Positions 25,114-34,170 of a stretch of 64,000 bases of DNA are shown piece after piece (position 1 is the stretch's first letter; each line of letters opens with the position of its first letter). The DNA is taken from assembly GCF_033095805.1 (NCBI RefSeq), contig NZ_CP109901.1, positions 3,903,766 through 3,967,765 of the forward strand, read 5' to 3'. The position numbers and the translations under genes were made by a program. The notes under the pieces were generated by a model. The model saw nothing but the letters and a program-made list of their open reading frames with translations. It ran no database searches and had not been told where the DNA came from. The DNA is from Serratia sp. UGAL515B_01. GTDB lineage: Bacteria; Pseudomonadota; Gammaproteobacteria; Enterobacterales; Enterobacteriaceae.

Positions 25114-27174
25114 TTACCGCTCACCCACCCATACCACCATGAGTTTATCCCCTGCGTGTTGCCGACTGAAAGCATAGTAATGTGGCGTTTGCTGTGATTG
25201 TTGTGTACCGGCACCGATCGCTGGGTGGCGTGCGCGGAACTGGCCTAATATCTGCCAATGTGCCAGCAACGGCGATTTGCTTCCTTGCAGTTCACTCCAG
25301 TTCATATCTGAGCGCGTGCCCTGATATGGGTCGGAGCCGGTTGGGCCAAACGTGCGGCCACTTTCATCACCGTAATAAATCTGTATTGCTCCTGGCGCTA
25401 ATAGCAACAAGTCTGCCGCCCGTTGCTGCAAAGGCAGAGCGCCTTTGGCGTCGCTGGTGAAGAACAGCCGTGTATCGTGCGAGGAAAGATAACTCAGGAC
25501 GTTGAAGCCTTGCAGCTTGTCCGCCATCTGTTGATAGGTAGTATCGATATTAGAGAAGCATCCCAGTGCCTGAGAGGCCTGATCCTGAAAATCGAAGTTA
25601 ATCATTGCGTCAAAGCCATGTTGGTAATAGTCACTTTCCATTACCCCATGTCCCCAGGCCTCGCCGGTCATCCAAAATGGAGCATCATCCAACGCCAGCT
25701 TGGGATTAGCCGCTTTCCACTCAGCCAACGCTTTGGCGGCGCGTTGTTTCAACAGTGCCAACGTGGGTTTTTCAACATGCTTGGCCGTGTCGACGCGAAA
25801 ACCATCAATCCCATAGTCGCGTACCCATTGGCTGAGCCAAATGGTCAGATAGTCACGGGGGGCGGCACCAGGAATTTCGTGGGCCGCAGTGTCTGATTTA
25901 TGCTGGAAGAACGGTGGTAAACCGCTTGGGCCGGGCGCTTCGGTTTTGATGTCTGGAAGGAAGGCTAATGACATGGTCAGATCGTCAAAGCCCGGTGAGT
26001 CGTAATCGCCGATATCGGTACGTATCCAGCTCTTGCCCCACCAATGGCTCCAGCCTGCTTTATCGCTGAAGTTAATGTAGTCGTTGAAGCTGTGCCAGTT
26101 CTGACCAGGCCCTGGTTGCCAATTGCCCCAGTTTTCGCCCAGGTTTTTTTTAATTTCGTCGCCTTTCAGGTAGAGCGAACCGAACTGAAACTGCTGCATA
26201 TCGGTTAGTGTGGCATAGCCAACGTGATTGACCACCACATCAAACAGAATACGGATACCACGTTGGTGTGCCTGTTCTATCAGATGATGTAGCTCCCTCT
26301 CGTTGCCCATATTGGCGTCAAGTTTTGTCCAGTCCAGAGGGTAGTAGCCGTGATAGGCATAATGCGGGAAATCGCCTTTGGTTCCTCCACCGACCCAGCC
26401 GTGAATTTGTTCCAGCGGCGAGCTGATCCAAAGTGCGTTGACGCCCAACTTTTGTAAGTAATCCAGTTTTTGCGTTAACCCGGCGAGATCGCCACCGTGA
26501 AATGTACCGATCTCCTGCATACCGTCGCTGTGGCGACCATAGCTGTGGTCGTTGGTCGGATTACCGTTTGCAAAGCGATCGGTCAGTACAAAATATACCG
26601 TGGCGTTATGCCAGTTGAAGGCGGCTTGCGGCGGTGTGTTGTCGGACTCCAATAATAGCAGGCCACCGCTGTTAACGGCAGGTTGCAAGGTGATCTTGCC
26701 CTTAATGACGACGGCCGTCTGACCGGAGTAAAAATCTCTTACCGTTTCGCCTTCGGCGAATGTTCCGTTCACCGCTACCGTTATTGGTTGCCCGTCCCAG
26801 CGTTGACAAGTTTTAGCCACTGCCGTTACGGTTTTTTCAGGCTCGGTTTTTATGCTCAGCTGCAAAGTTGGTGTACCACTGCGAGTATCAACGCTGACCT
26901 GATAGTCACCATCGCGGAACAACCGCCAACTTACAGGCGTGGCATCACGGCATGGTTGCAAAGACAGGGGTTGGTTCAGCTTTGTGGCACTGCTCGGTTG
27001 CCAACATTGCTTGTCCTGATAGAGCTGCAAAGGCCGTTGGCCCTTTGTCAGCGTTGCCTGGCTGACAAACAAACCGCTGGTGGATTCACTGAAGGCCGGG
27101 AAGCCTTCTAACGTCCAGTTGGCCAGCGCTGTGGGTGAAAGCATTATCAGTAGGGGAAATGTCAGGCGTTTCAT
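25114..27174 (-). CDS. malS: Periplasmic alpha-amylase MalS
   Basis: 686 residues from ATG 27174 (MKRLTFPLLI), preceded by AAGGAGAGCC; an upstream ATG would add residues before the signal peptide. The signal peptide ends at ALA. A non-catalytic N-terminal part is followed by a GH13 barrel: DVVNHVG, nucleophile in DGFRVDTAKH, acid/base in TGEAWGHG, and SSHDTR. Paired cysteines fit a periplasmic enzyme. It cleaves maltodextrins for the maltose system. Confidence 0.92.
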   Translation of the reverse strand: MKRLTFPLLIMLSPTALANWTLEGFPAFSESTSGLFVSQATLTKGQRPLQLYQDKQCWQPSSATKLNQPLSLQPCRDATPVSWRLFRDGDYQVSVDTRSGTPTLQLSIKTEPEKTVTAVAKTCQRWDGQPITVAVNGTFAEGETVRDFYSGQTAVVIKGKITLQPAVNSGGLLLLESDNTPPQAAFNWHNATVYFVLTDRFANGNPTNDHSYGRHSDGMQEIGTFHGGDLAGLTQKLDYLQKLGVNALWISSPLEQIHGWVGGGTKGDFPHYAYHGYYPLDWTKLDANMGNERELHHLIEQAHQRGIRILFDVVVNHVGYATLTDMQQFQFGSLYLKGDEIKKNLGENWGNWQPGPGQNWHSFNDYINFSDKAGWSHWWGKSWIRTDIGDYDSPGFDDLTMSLAFLPDIKTEAPGPSGLPPFFQHKSDTAAHEIPGAAPRDYLTIWLSQWVRDYGIDGFRVDTAKHVEKPTLALLKQRAAKALAEWKAANPKLALDDAPFWMTGEAWGHGVMESDYYQHGFDAMINFDFQDQASQALGCFSNIDTTYQQMADKLQGFNVLSYLSSHDTRLFFTSDAKGALPLQQRAADLLLLAPGAIQIYYGDESGRTFGPTGSDPYQGTRSDMNWSELQGSKSPLLAHWQILGQFRARHPAIGAGTQQSQQTPHYYAFSRQHAGDKLMVVWVGER

Positions 27175-27221
27175 GGCTCTCCTTATGCATGGCAGGAAGC
27201 GTTTTTTTAATAGGCTAAGGT

Positions 27222-27281
27222 CTAGGCTGTGTTCCTCAAATTGCACGCGAGCACTGCTGGCAATGGAAGGACACAGCCTAG
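27222..27281. mobile_element. MITE-like element with IS5-type ends
   Basis: About 60 bp bounded by CTAGGCTGTGTTCCT and AGGACACAGCCTAG, inverted repeats that match the ends of the full IS at 44971-45891 (GGCTGTGTCCC), flanked by TA on both sides. No coding capacity. It sits just upstream of malS. Confidence 0.7.
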
Positions 27282-27304
27282 TTTGCGTAATGGAGAAAAA
27301 ATCG

Positions 27305-27312
27305 CCTCATCC
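27305..27312 (-). promoter_or_regulatory. Possible MalT box
   Basis: On the minus strand GGATGAGG matches the MalT half-site core GGA(T/G)GA, about 130 nt upstream of malS. The single site and distance make this tentative. Confidence 0.3.
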
Positions 27313-27375
27313 TATAGTGGGAAATTGGGGGCGGAGGGCGTAGGGGGAGAGGTTTGATACAGCAGGTATTGAATC

Positions 27376-27502
27376 TATACTCAAAATAATTCGAGTTGCT
27401 TGTAGGCGGCAACTGAGCGAAGCCCCAAGAGCTTACTCAGGTAAGTGGCTGGGGTGAACGAAGGCAGTCAACACCCAAGCAACTTGAAGTATGACGAGTA
27501 TA
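27376..27502. repeat. ERIC element (canonical)
   Basis: A 127-bp copy nearly identical to the one at 12921, with TATACTC/GAGTATA ends and the AGCTTACTCAGG/AAGTGGCTGGGGTGAACG core. Confidence 0.95.
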
Positions 27503-27547
27503 AACCTATTGCCGCACGAGCAGGTTGTGACTCGTGCGGTCTTTTTA

Positions 27548-28324
27548 TCAGGCGTTACGACCCGCCATAACACCGCCATCTACGTCCCAGATAGCACCGG
27601 TTACCCAACCCGCTTTATCGGAAAGGAGGAAAGCCACAGCCTCGGCCACATCAACCGGCGAACCTACACGACCAATCGGGTGGAAATTGTTAAAGTTATT
27701 CATTACCCCCTGGACATCAGCCTTCGGAATAAAGCCTTCATAGATCGGAGTATGTACCACCGCCGGTGACACGGCATTAACGCGGATACCATGGCTACCT
27801 AATTCAATCGCCAGGTTTTTCGTCAATGCATGTAGCCCTGATTTTGCCATAGAGTATGCAGATGATGGCGTGGCGCCGATGGCCTGCTGTGCCCACATCG
27901 AGCCGATATTTACGATAGAGCCATGGATACCGGCCTCAACCATATTGCGCACCACATCGCGAGTGATAAAGAATGATGCACGGTTGATGTTCATGTACGT
28001 GTCGTAGTCTGAAGTTTCATGCTCAACAAACGGTTTAGGAAAGAATACACCAGCAGCGTTGACCATCAGGCTGATATCTCTATGTTCTGCGTTAATGGTA
28101 TCCATGACCTGGCGCATCCCCGCTTCTTGCATCAGATCTGCAACGATAATGGAAACCTTGCCAATACTCGTCAGAGCCTGACGCGCTTGTTCAGCCTTGT
28201 CTGCTCGGTTACCGACCAGCACCACGTTGCCGCCATTTTTGAGAACCAGCTTTGCGGTTTCAAAACCCATACCGCTTGTACCGCCAACAACCAAAAGTTT
28301 TTTACCGGAGAATAATGTGTTCAT
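27548..28324 (-). CDS. Short-chain dehydrogenase/reductase
   Basis: 258 residues from ATG 28324 (MNTLFSGKKL). Classical SDR: GGTSGMGFE cofactor loop, DLM and NAAGVF motifs, catalytic Ser/Tyr/Lys (NIGSMW, YSMAK) and a C-terminal GAIWDVDGG. Basic residues near the cofactor loop hint at NADP. Substrate unknown. It is transcribed divergently from a LysR-type gene, which is likely its regulator. Confidence 0.85.
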   Translation of the reverse strand: MNTLFSGKKLLVVGGTSGMGFETAKLVLKNGGNVVLVGNRADKAEQARQALTSIGKVSIIVADLMQEAGMRQVMDTINAEHRDISLMVNAAGVFFPKPFVEHETSDYDTYMNINRASFFITRDVVRNMVEAGIHGSIVNIGSMWAQQAIGATPSSAYSMAKSGLHALTKNLAIELGSHGIRVNAVSPAVVHTPIYEGFIPKADVQGVMNNFNNFHPIGRVGSPVDVAEAVAFLLSDKAGWVTGAIWDVDGGVMAGRNA

Positions 28325-28508
28325 TGTTGCCTTCTGTTTAATGGTGTTTGTTATCAAAGGGGAGCTTGCGCGGCCTTATCGAGTGAACAAATCATGTCAC
28401 AGTGGTTTCTCTTCGACGAATGAGAAGAAATTGCCAGTCAGAAAAGAAAAGCTTTCTCGTCAAACTAAAACGGAACAATACTGAAAGAAAAGCCAGTGTG
28501 GGGACACA

Positions 28509-29432
28509 ATGCGATCGTTAAACAGACTGAAATGGCTGCACGCTTTTGAGGCTACCGCTCGATATGGCAGTTTTACCGGAGCAGCTGAAGAGCTGGGGGT
28601 TACGCCGGCCGCTGTCGGGCAATTGGTCAGAGCATTAGAAGACTGGGTTGGGCACCCGCTTCTTCACCGCACCCGTTCAGGAAAAGAGCGTCTGACCTTG
28701 GTCGTGGAGGCTCAGGATGCTTTGCAGGACATTTCACAGGGGCTTGATTGCCTGGAAAGGGGGTTGAATAAACTGCGTGGGCGTCGCGCACGCTCTGTCG
28801 TTTTGCTGACAGCGTCACAAGTCTTGGTTATGAATTGGTTGATGGAGCGGTTGAATAGATTTTCGGAAATCCATGAGAACATAGACTTACGCCTTAACGT
28901 AACGGAAAAGTTGATGGATGTTCCACATGGAGAGGCCGATCTTGGGATCCGTTGCGGAAAAGGTGACTGGCCTGGGGTGGCAAAAACCTGGCTTATGGAC
29001 GAAGAAGCCGTTCTGGTTTGCAGCCCGCAGATTATGCCGCCGGCAAAGGGGGCCTGTGGTGAATGGCTGGCATCACAGAAACTTATTCATGATGATACGC
29101 CACATCCTGGTGCTAACTTTCCTACCTGGGACGATGTGTTAGCGGCAGCTAATGCCCCGCCAGCGTTGGAAAGTACACTTCATATTAATTCTACGTCGGC
29201 GGTTATTCTGGCTGCGCTGAGTGGACGTGGTGTTGCTATCGTTCGACTGGCATTGGTAAAACAACTGATTATGCAAGGGCAGTTGCAACAGCTTCAACCC
29301 GAGCAGCGTTGGCCATTGGCATGGTCGTACTATATTGTCACTCATCAACATGCTGTAATGCGTCCAGAAGTCAAAATCTTCTACGACTGGTTAATACAGG
29401 ATGTGAAATCAGAGCGGGAGCAACAGATGTAA
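28509..29432 (+). CDS. LysR-family transcription regulator (GcvA-like)
   Basis: 307 residues with an N-terminal winged HTH (LHAFEATARYGSFTGAAEELGVTPAAV region, residues 8-60) and a periplasmic-binding-like effector domain. The GcvA-type start (RSLNRLKWLHAFEA) is recognisable. The roughly 185-bp divergent gap to the SDR gene should hold the operator; target and effector are unknown. Confidence 0.85.
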   Translation: MRSLNRLKWLHAFEATARYGSFTGAAEELGVTPAAVGQLVRALEDWVGHPLLHRTRSGKERLTLVVEAQDALQDISQGLDCLERGLNKLRGRRARSVVLLTASQVLVMNWLMERLNRFSEIHENIDLRLNVTEKLMDVPHGEADLGIRCGKGDWPGVAKTWLMDEEAVLVCSPQIMPPAKGACGEWLASQKLIHDDTPHPGANFPTWDDVLAAANAPPALESTLHINSTSAVILAALSGRGVAIVRLALVKQLIMQGQLQQLQPEQRWPLAWSYYIVTHQHAVMRPEVKIFYDWLIQDVKSEREQQM

Positions 29433-29528
29433 CAGGCCATACCCATTTCTTTCTCGTCTGCATATGGGTACGGCAGAGAAAATCTACTGTAGCGCTTGGA
29501 TGATCCAGAGTGGGGTATTGCCTGACAA

Positions 29529-30896
29529 TTAACCAATCTGGATCTGGGTTTCTGCATAGCGGATACGCTTTTTCTTCGGTGTAGCGAGAAAATAGGCCAA
29601 CGTCAGTGGGCCAAGCCTGCCCGTAATCATCAATATAATGATCAGCAGTTGTCCCGTTGAGCTTAAATCCGCGGTTAACCCACGTGATAAACCGACGGTA
29701 CTCAGTGCGGAAACCACCTCAAAGGCAATATCCATTAATGGCGCATGCTCGGTAATGGAAAGCACGAACGTACCGATAAAGACAAAGCCCATTGAAATAA
29801 AAACCAGCGCTAACGCTTTTAGAACTTGGGCATGTGGCACAGTGCGTTGCATTATGGTGACTTCATCCCGTCGCCGTAAAAAGGTGTAAGTTGCCATAAT
29901 CAGAATGACAAAAGTCCCTAACTTGATCCCACTGGCAGTACTTAAGGAGCCCCCACCAATAAACATCAGCAGTAAGGTTAATATACTACTGGCGTCCGTC
30001 ATCGCACTATAGTCAATAGTATTGAAGCCCGCTGTTCGCGGTGTTACGGCCTGAAACCAGGCGGCAAGTATTTGTTCTTTAACGGGCATATTCCCCAAGG
30101 TGGCCGGGTTTCTGGCTTCCAACAGCCATATCAGGAAAAAAGCCAAGACATTAATAATTAATGTCGCCAGCAGAATAACGCGCGTGTTGGTATTCAGTTT
30201 ATGCCAGACGCGGTGTTTTTTGAGGTCTATCAGTACGGAGAAACCAATACCACCAATAATGAGCAGGGCGCTGATCACCAGATTCACAGGTACACTGCCT
30301 GCATAGCGTGTCAGGCTATCGCTATCTAAGGCAAAACCCGCATTGTTAAAAGCAGAGACAGTGTAAAAAAAACCGCGATATAGCGCTTTAGTGAAACCAT
30401 ATTCAGGCCACCACACGATAGTAAGCAGCAACAGGCCTATCAGCTCAATGACCACTGAATAGAGCAACACCGCTTTAGCCGTTTGAGCCACCTGAGCCAG
30501 CGAAGTTTGGTTCAACGCTTCTTGAGCAACTTTTTGCTGGGAAAGACCGATTTTGGCACCAAGGCTGATTACCGCTACGACAGCGAATGTCATAAATCCC
30601 AGTCCCCCGGCCTGAATAAGTAAAGCGATAACAACTTGGCCAAACAAGGTAAATTGGGAACCGACATCCAGTACTACCAGGCCGGTAACGGTTACGGCAG
30701 AGGTAGCGGTAAAAAGCGCTTGCAGTACCGTTATGGGTTTATGAGTGGCGGCGGGTAACAGTAAAAGTAGGCAACCGACCAGGACTAATACCAGAAAACC
30801 AATGGCTAAAACGGCTGGCGGGCTGAGTGTCAGCGAGCGTGCTTGTTGCTTATTAATACGTGAATAAGGCAAACGCTGCGGTAACCAATTCTTCAT
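29529..30896 (-). CDS. ktrB: KtrB/TrkH-type potassium transporter subunit
   Basis: A 455-residue TrkH/KtrB-family membrane protein with four M1-P-M2 repeats. The selectivity-filter-like loops contain TATSAVTVTGLV, YTVSAFNNAGFA, QAVTPRTAGFNT and EVVSALSTVGLS. It imports potassium, usually driven by sodium or a proton gradient, gated by a KtrA ring. The paired regulatory gene ends 2 nt upstream on the same strand. Confidence 0.85.
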   Translation of the reverse strand: MKNWLPQRLPYSRINKQQARSLTLSPPAVLAIGFLVLVLVGCLLLLLPAATHKPITVLQALFTATSAVTVTGLVVLDVGSQFTLFGQVVIALLIQAGGLGFMTFAVVAVISLGAKIGLSQQKVAQEALNQTSLAQVAQTAKAVLLYSVVIELIGLLLLTIVWWPEYGFTKALYRGFFYTVSAFNNAGFALDSDSLTRYAGSVPVNLVISALLIIGGIGFSVLIDLKKHRVWHKLNTNTRVILLATLIINVLAFFLIWLLEARNPATLGNMPVKEQILAAWFQAVTPRTAGFNTIDYSAMTDASSILTLLLMFIGGGSLSTASGIKLGTFVILIMATYTFLRRRDEVTIMQRTVPHAQVLKALALVFISMGFVFIGTFVLSITEHAPLMDIAFEVVSALSTVGLSRGLTADLSSTGQLLIIILMITGRLGPLTLAYFLATPKKKRIRYAETQIQIG

Positions 30897-30898
30897 TT

Positions 30899-31552
30899 TC
30901 AGGCCAACCGTGGTGCCAGCGATTTCAACATTGACCGTGGCCCGGCGAGTACTAGGCTATCATCGGTTTCTAAAATAAAATTATCGGGCACTGGAGAGAT
31001 CAATTTGCCATGCCTTTTTACAAGTACAGTTTTCACTTCATCCCCAGAGCCTGTCATCAGCGTTGACAGTAATGCGCCTTCAAGGTGTTTGTTCACCAGT
31101 ATTTCAACTAAATATTGGTTATGCCCTAGTGAAAGATATTGATTGATCATCGGGTAGTTCAGAGACTGGGCAACTTTCAGGCCCATTTCTTCTTCTGGGT
31201 GGATGATACGGCTGACCCCAAGGCGAGACAAAATAGTATGGTGTGGTTTGGAGCTGGCTTTGACCCAAAGTTGCTGTACTCCTAGATTCTTCAGATGCAG
31301 AACGCACAGAATACTGGCTTCTAAATCTTCGCCAATCGCAACCACCACCGCGTCGTAGCGGAGTAAATCGAGCTCGGCAAGCGCTTGTTCGTCCGTTGCA
31401 TCAGCAATCACGGCATAGCTGAGTTTATCTGCCAGCCGATTAATAAATTTGGGCTCTGAGTCTACCCCGAGAACTTGGTGCCCAAGCCGGATTAACTCAA
31501 GCGAAACAGTGGAACCGAACCTTCCAAGGCCAATAACGGCAAACTGTGCCAT
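30899..31552 (-). CDS. ktrA: KtrA/TrkA-type potassium channel regulator
   Basis: 217 residues from ATG 31552 (MAQFAVIGLGRFGS). A single RCK unit: N-terminal Rossmann nucleotide-binding domain (GLGRFGST; VDSEP) and C-terminal TrkA_C domain (about 135-217). It binds ATP/ADP and gates KtrB. The two genes form an operon separated by 2 nt. Confidence 0.85.
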   Translation of the reverse strand: MAQFAVIGLGRFGSTVSLELIRLGHQVLGVDSEPKFINRLADKLSYAVIADATDEQALAELDLLRYDAVVVAIGEDLEASILCVLHLKNLGVQQLWVKASSKPHHTILSRLGVSRIIHPEEEMGLKVAQSLNYPMINQYLSLGHNQYLVEILVNKHLEGALLSTLMTGSGDEVKTVLVKRHGKLISPVPDNFILETDDSLVLAGPRSMLKSLAPRLA

Positions 31553-31661
31553 AAAAATAGCTCCACACAGGCATAACAAAGAGGAAGAAAAATTCTCCGA
31601 ATTATACCTCCCAAACTGGATATTGTCTGCCCGGAAACATGTGAGGTAAATCTCAACAAAA

Positions 31662-31688
31662 GCAAGCAGCCCTAAAAGGGCTGCTTGC
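31662..31688. terminator. Strong hairpin between ktrA and the NlpC gene
   Basis: GCAAGCAGCCC-TAAAA-GGGCTGCTTGC stem-loop. On the minus strand it is followed by TTTTGTT, so it could end transcription of the NlpC/P60 gene. Confidence 0.55.
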
Positions 31689-31830
31689 CTGTTTGCAACA
31701 AAATGTAGGGGGATTAAAAAAGCACAATAACGTGCTGATTTTAATGTTTTATGCTGTATTAAGCGTAGATGGGAGAACGAATCGGAGATTTTAGAATACG
31801 GCCTGTTTTTTGTTCATTCAGGAACAGAGA

Positions 31831-32346
31831 CTAAACATTAGCATTATTGATGCGTCTTGCCTGTTTGTATCTTTCCTTCCAGTATGTATTGTCCAGTTCT
31901 GAAATCGTGACGCCTGTGCTGGTTGAAGCATGAATAAACTGGCCTTCTCCGATGTATACGCCTACATGCAGTTCCCGTGATGAGGTTTTGAAAAACAACA
32001 GGTCACCCGTATCTAACTCGTTGATAGCGACTCGAGTGCCTAATTTTATCTGTTCGTGCGTAGTTCTTGGCAAAATGAAGGAAAACTCATCTTTAAAAAT
32101 ACGCTGTATGTAGGCTGAGCAATCGATACCTTTTTGTGAATTGCCACCGAGTTTATAGCGTACGCCTTCCCATTCGACGAAGTGCGTCAAAATTTTTTTA
32201 AGCTGCTTTGTGTTGCCCTGTCCGAAATTAAGGGAGGTTAATTCCTGAAGTGAAGCAGAGGAATTAGAGGCATTTTGTAGGGTTGCTGCCGATACGGAAA
32301 AGGTAAAGAGCAAAGCCAAAACAAATGAAAAAACAATCTTTAGCAT
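31831..32346 (-). CDS. NlpC/P60 family cell-wall hydrolase
   Basis: 171 residues: signal peptide (hydrophobic to VSAA), a short linker and an NlpC/P60 cysteine-peptidase domain (about 50-165). The catalytic Cys is in GIDCSAYIQ and the His residues in LHVGVYIG and FIHAST. It resembles the MepS/MepH group, which cuts cross-links in peptidoglycan, but lacks a lipobox. The exact paralogue is uncertain. Confidence 0.8.
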   Translation of the reverse strand: MLKIVFSFVLALLFTFSVSAATLQNASNSSASLQELTSLNFGQGNTKQLKKILTHFVEWEGVRYKLGGNSQKGIDCSAYIQRIFKDEFSFILPRTTHEQIKLGTRVAINELDTGDLLFFKTSSRELHVGVYIGEGQFIHASTSTGVTISELDNTYWKERYKQARRINNANV

Positions 32347-32524
32347 AATAACGTCTGGGAAAACTCAGTGATAATCGTTGGTTAAAAATTACCCAATAGG
32401 GCATAAGAGGGCGCGATTCTATACATGAGTGGTTTAAAAAACAATCAGGCTTTGGTTAGTATTTAATCTTTTTTTTGCGCCATCATTATGATTATTTATT
32501 AACCAATTGATTAGTGGCTCGTTT

Positions 32525-32660
32525 TACACCCAAAATAATTTGAGTTGCTAGTAGGCGAGACTGCGAGTCGCCAGGAACATAACCCACTATGTGACTGGTG
32601 CGACAAATCTGCCTGGAGCAGATTTGAACGCTGCTTGCAGGATAATTAACTTCAGGGGCT
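32525..32660. repeat. Degenerate ERIC element
   Basis: The left arm (ACACCCAAAATAATTTGAGTTGC) and variant core (CATAACCCACTATGTGACTGGTGCG) are clear. The right end is disturbed by an AGATTTG/CAAATCTG-like insertion and lacks the normal terminal repeat. Confidence 0.6.
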
Positions 32661-32744
32661 TGATAAACCAAGAGATTGGAGGAGACAAAGGCAACAGCCA
32701 ACGTCGCTAAAATTTGCAGGAAAACCTGTGGTACTGGCTGCTGT

Positions 32745-33191
32745 TCAGGGGTAACGGATATCTGTAGCGGCCCAGTTCATGATCAGCGTATAGGCTTGGG
32801 TTTCTTGATTGAACAGGCGCTGTGTTTGCTGGAAACCCAGCTTCCGGTAAAAGGTATAGGCTCGTAGATTCTGTTCGTAAACTTCCAGGCTGAGCCAACG
32901 GTGACGCTGTTGCACGTAGGCCATGAGTGCATGGGCTACGCCTTTACCGTAGAAATGATGTTCAACAAATAAAGCGCCAACAAACCGGCCTTCAAGAACG
33001 CTGATAAAACCGACGATTTGCCCGTTATCTAGGTAGACCCAGGTTTCTGCGCGTGGCAGATAACTTTCGCGCAATAATTGGGCACTTTGCTGCCAATAAT
33101 CTTCAAACACAAACGGATGTGCACGGAGAGTACTTTCCAGCCACAATGACATCAATGGTTCAAGATCTGCCGGATTGGCAGCACGGATCAT
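32745..33191 (-). CDS. yiaC: GNAT acetyltransferase YiaC
   Basis: 148 residues from ATG 33191, which overlaps the stop of tag (ATGA). GNAT fold with acetyl-CoA-binding segment VEHHFYGKGVAHALM and C-terminal AYTFYRKLGFQ. E. coli YiaC is a protein lysine acetyltransferase. The tag-yiaC pair is conserved in enterobacteria. Confidence 0.85.
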   Translation of the reverse strand: MIRAANPADLEPLMSLWLESTLRAHPFVFEDYWQQSAQLLRESYLPRAETWVYLDNGQIVGFISVLEGRFVGALFVEHHFYGKGVAHALMAYVQQRHRWLSLEVYEQNLRAYTFYRKLGFQQTQRLFNQETQAYTLIMNWAATDIRYP

Positions 33192-33766
33192 CCCTTGCAT
33201 TGTTTTGGGTAACAGAGGCAATGGGTAAGATGATCGTTCACCAGGCCGCTGGCCTGCATGAAGGCATAACAGATGGTAGAGCCGATAAATTTGAAGCCGC
33301 GTTTCTTCAATGCCTTCGACATGGCATCAGAAATCTCGGTTTTGGCTGGCACCTCGTTCAGTGTCTGCCGTTTGTTCAGTTGGGGTGTCCCCTCGACGAA
33401 TTGCCAGATAAATGTGACAAAGTTTTCCCCTGCGGCCTCCATGGCCAGATAGGCCTTAGCATTAGTAATGATCGCTTCGATCTTGCCACGATGGCGGATA
33501 ATCCCACTGTCTTGCAGCAGCATTTCCACGTCCTGCTCGGTCATGGCGGCGACACGCTGCGGATCGAAATGGTGAAAGGCCTGGCGATAATTTTCACGTT
33601 TTTTCAGCACGGTAATCCAGGAAAGACCAGCCTGTTGGCCTTCCAGACAAAGCATTTCGAACAGCTCTTGTGCGTTGGTTGTCGGCACCCCCCATTCTTT
33701 GTCGTGGTACTCAAGATATAACGGATCGGCTGTCACCCAACCGCAACGTTCGTCGATCATAATCAT
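33188..33766 (-). CDS. tag: DNA-3-methyladenine glycosylase I
   Basis: 192 residues, constitutive Tag glycosylase that removes 3-methyladenine from DNA. It matches E. coli Tag along its length: ERCGWV and the early HDKEWGVP, LFEMLCLEGQQAGLSWIT, and the C-terminal zinc-binding NDHLTHCLCYP. The zinc Cys/His pairs (early Cys and His, late His and Cys) are kept. The start could also be the internal ATG two codons later. Confidence 0.93.
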   Translation of the reverse strand: MIMIDERCGWVTADPLYLEYHDKEWGVPTTNAQELFEMLCLEGQQAGLSWITVLKKRENYRQAFHHFDPQRVAAMTEQDVEMLLQDSGIIRHRGKIEAIITNAKAYLAMEAAGENFVTFIWQFVEGTPQLNKRQTLNEVPAKTEISDAMSKALKKRGFKFIGSTICYAFMQASGLVNDHLTHCLCYPKQCKG

Positions 33767-34170
33767 GTTCCCTGTACTGTTTTTATTTACAGTTAATATC
33801 GCCGTATACCTCTATTTTGACAAGGAGGTACATGTTTTATTATCTCTTAATCACGGCGTTATGTGAGAGCACGCAATATTTAGGCCGTATCTTAATTGCC
33901 TTTAGAACCGTCGTAGACTCAACAGCCTGTTATCAAACCCGACAATATAGAGGAAGGTTTTTTTGGGGCGCCACTCTGGGCAGGAGTACTCAAAACTCTG
34001 TGCGGAATAGTGGAGCTACTCTTTGCTTTTAACGTTTAAGAAAGTGGCCCATTAATGGGACTTTTTCTCGAAGATTGGCACTTGTTGCGGGATTTTGGCT
34101 GTATATCTCACGGTCTACGGGTATACTGACCCACTCTATTAAATCCACTTGTATCGCGTGCGAATTCAAC
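33767..34170. other. Intergenic region between tag and glyQ
   Basis: About 400 bp between divergent tag and glyQ. It holds a possible short ORF at 33832 with an excellent ribosome site and must contain the glyQS promoter. No clear terminator or T-box-like structure was seen. Confidence 0.4.
33832..34032 (+). CDS. Possible small protein of 66 residues
   Basis: ATG preceded by CAAGGAGGTAC, close to a perfect Shine-Dalgarno. The product begins MFYYLLITALCESTQYLGRI, with a short hydrophobic start and then low-complexity polar sequence. No family is recognised. It may be a real leader or small membrane peptide upstream of glyQS, or a chance ORF. Confidence 0.25.
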   Translation: MFYYLLITALCESTQYLGRILIAFRTVVDSTACYQTRQYRGRFFWGATLGRSTQNSVRNSGATLCF

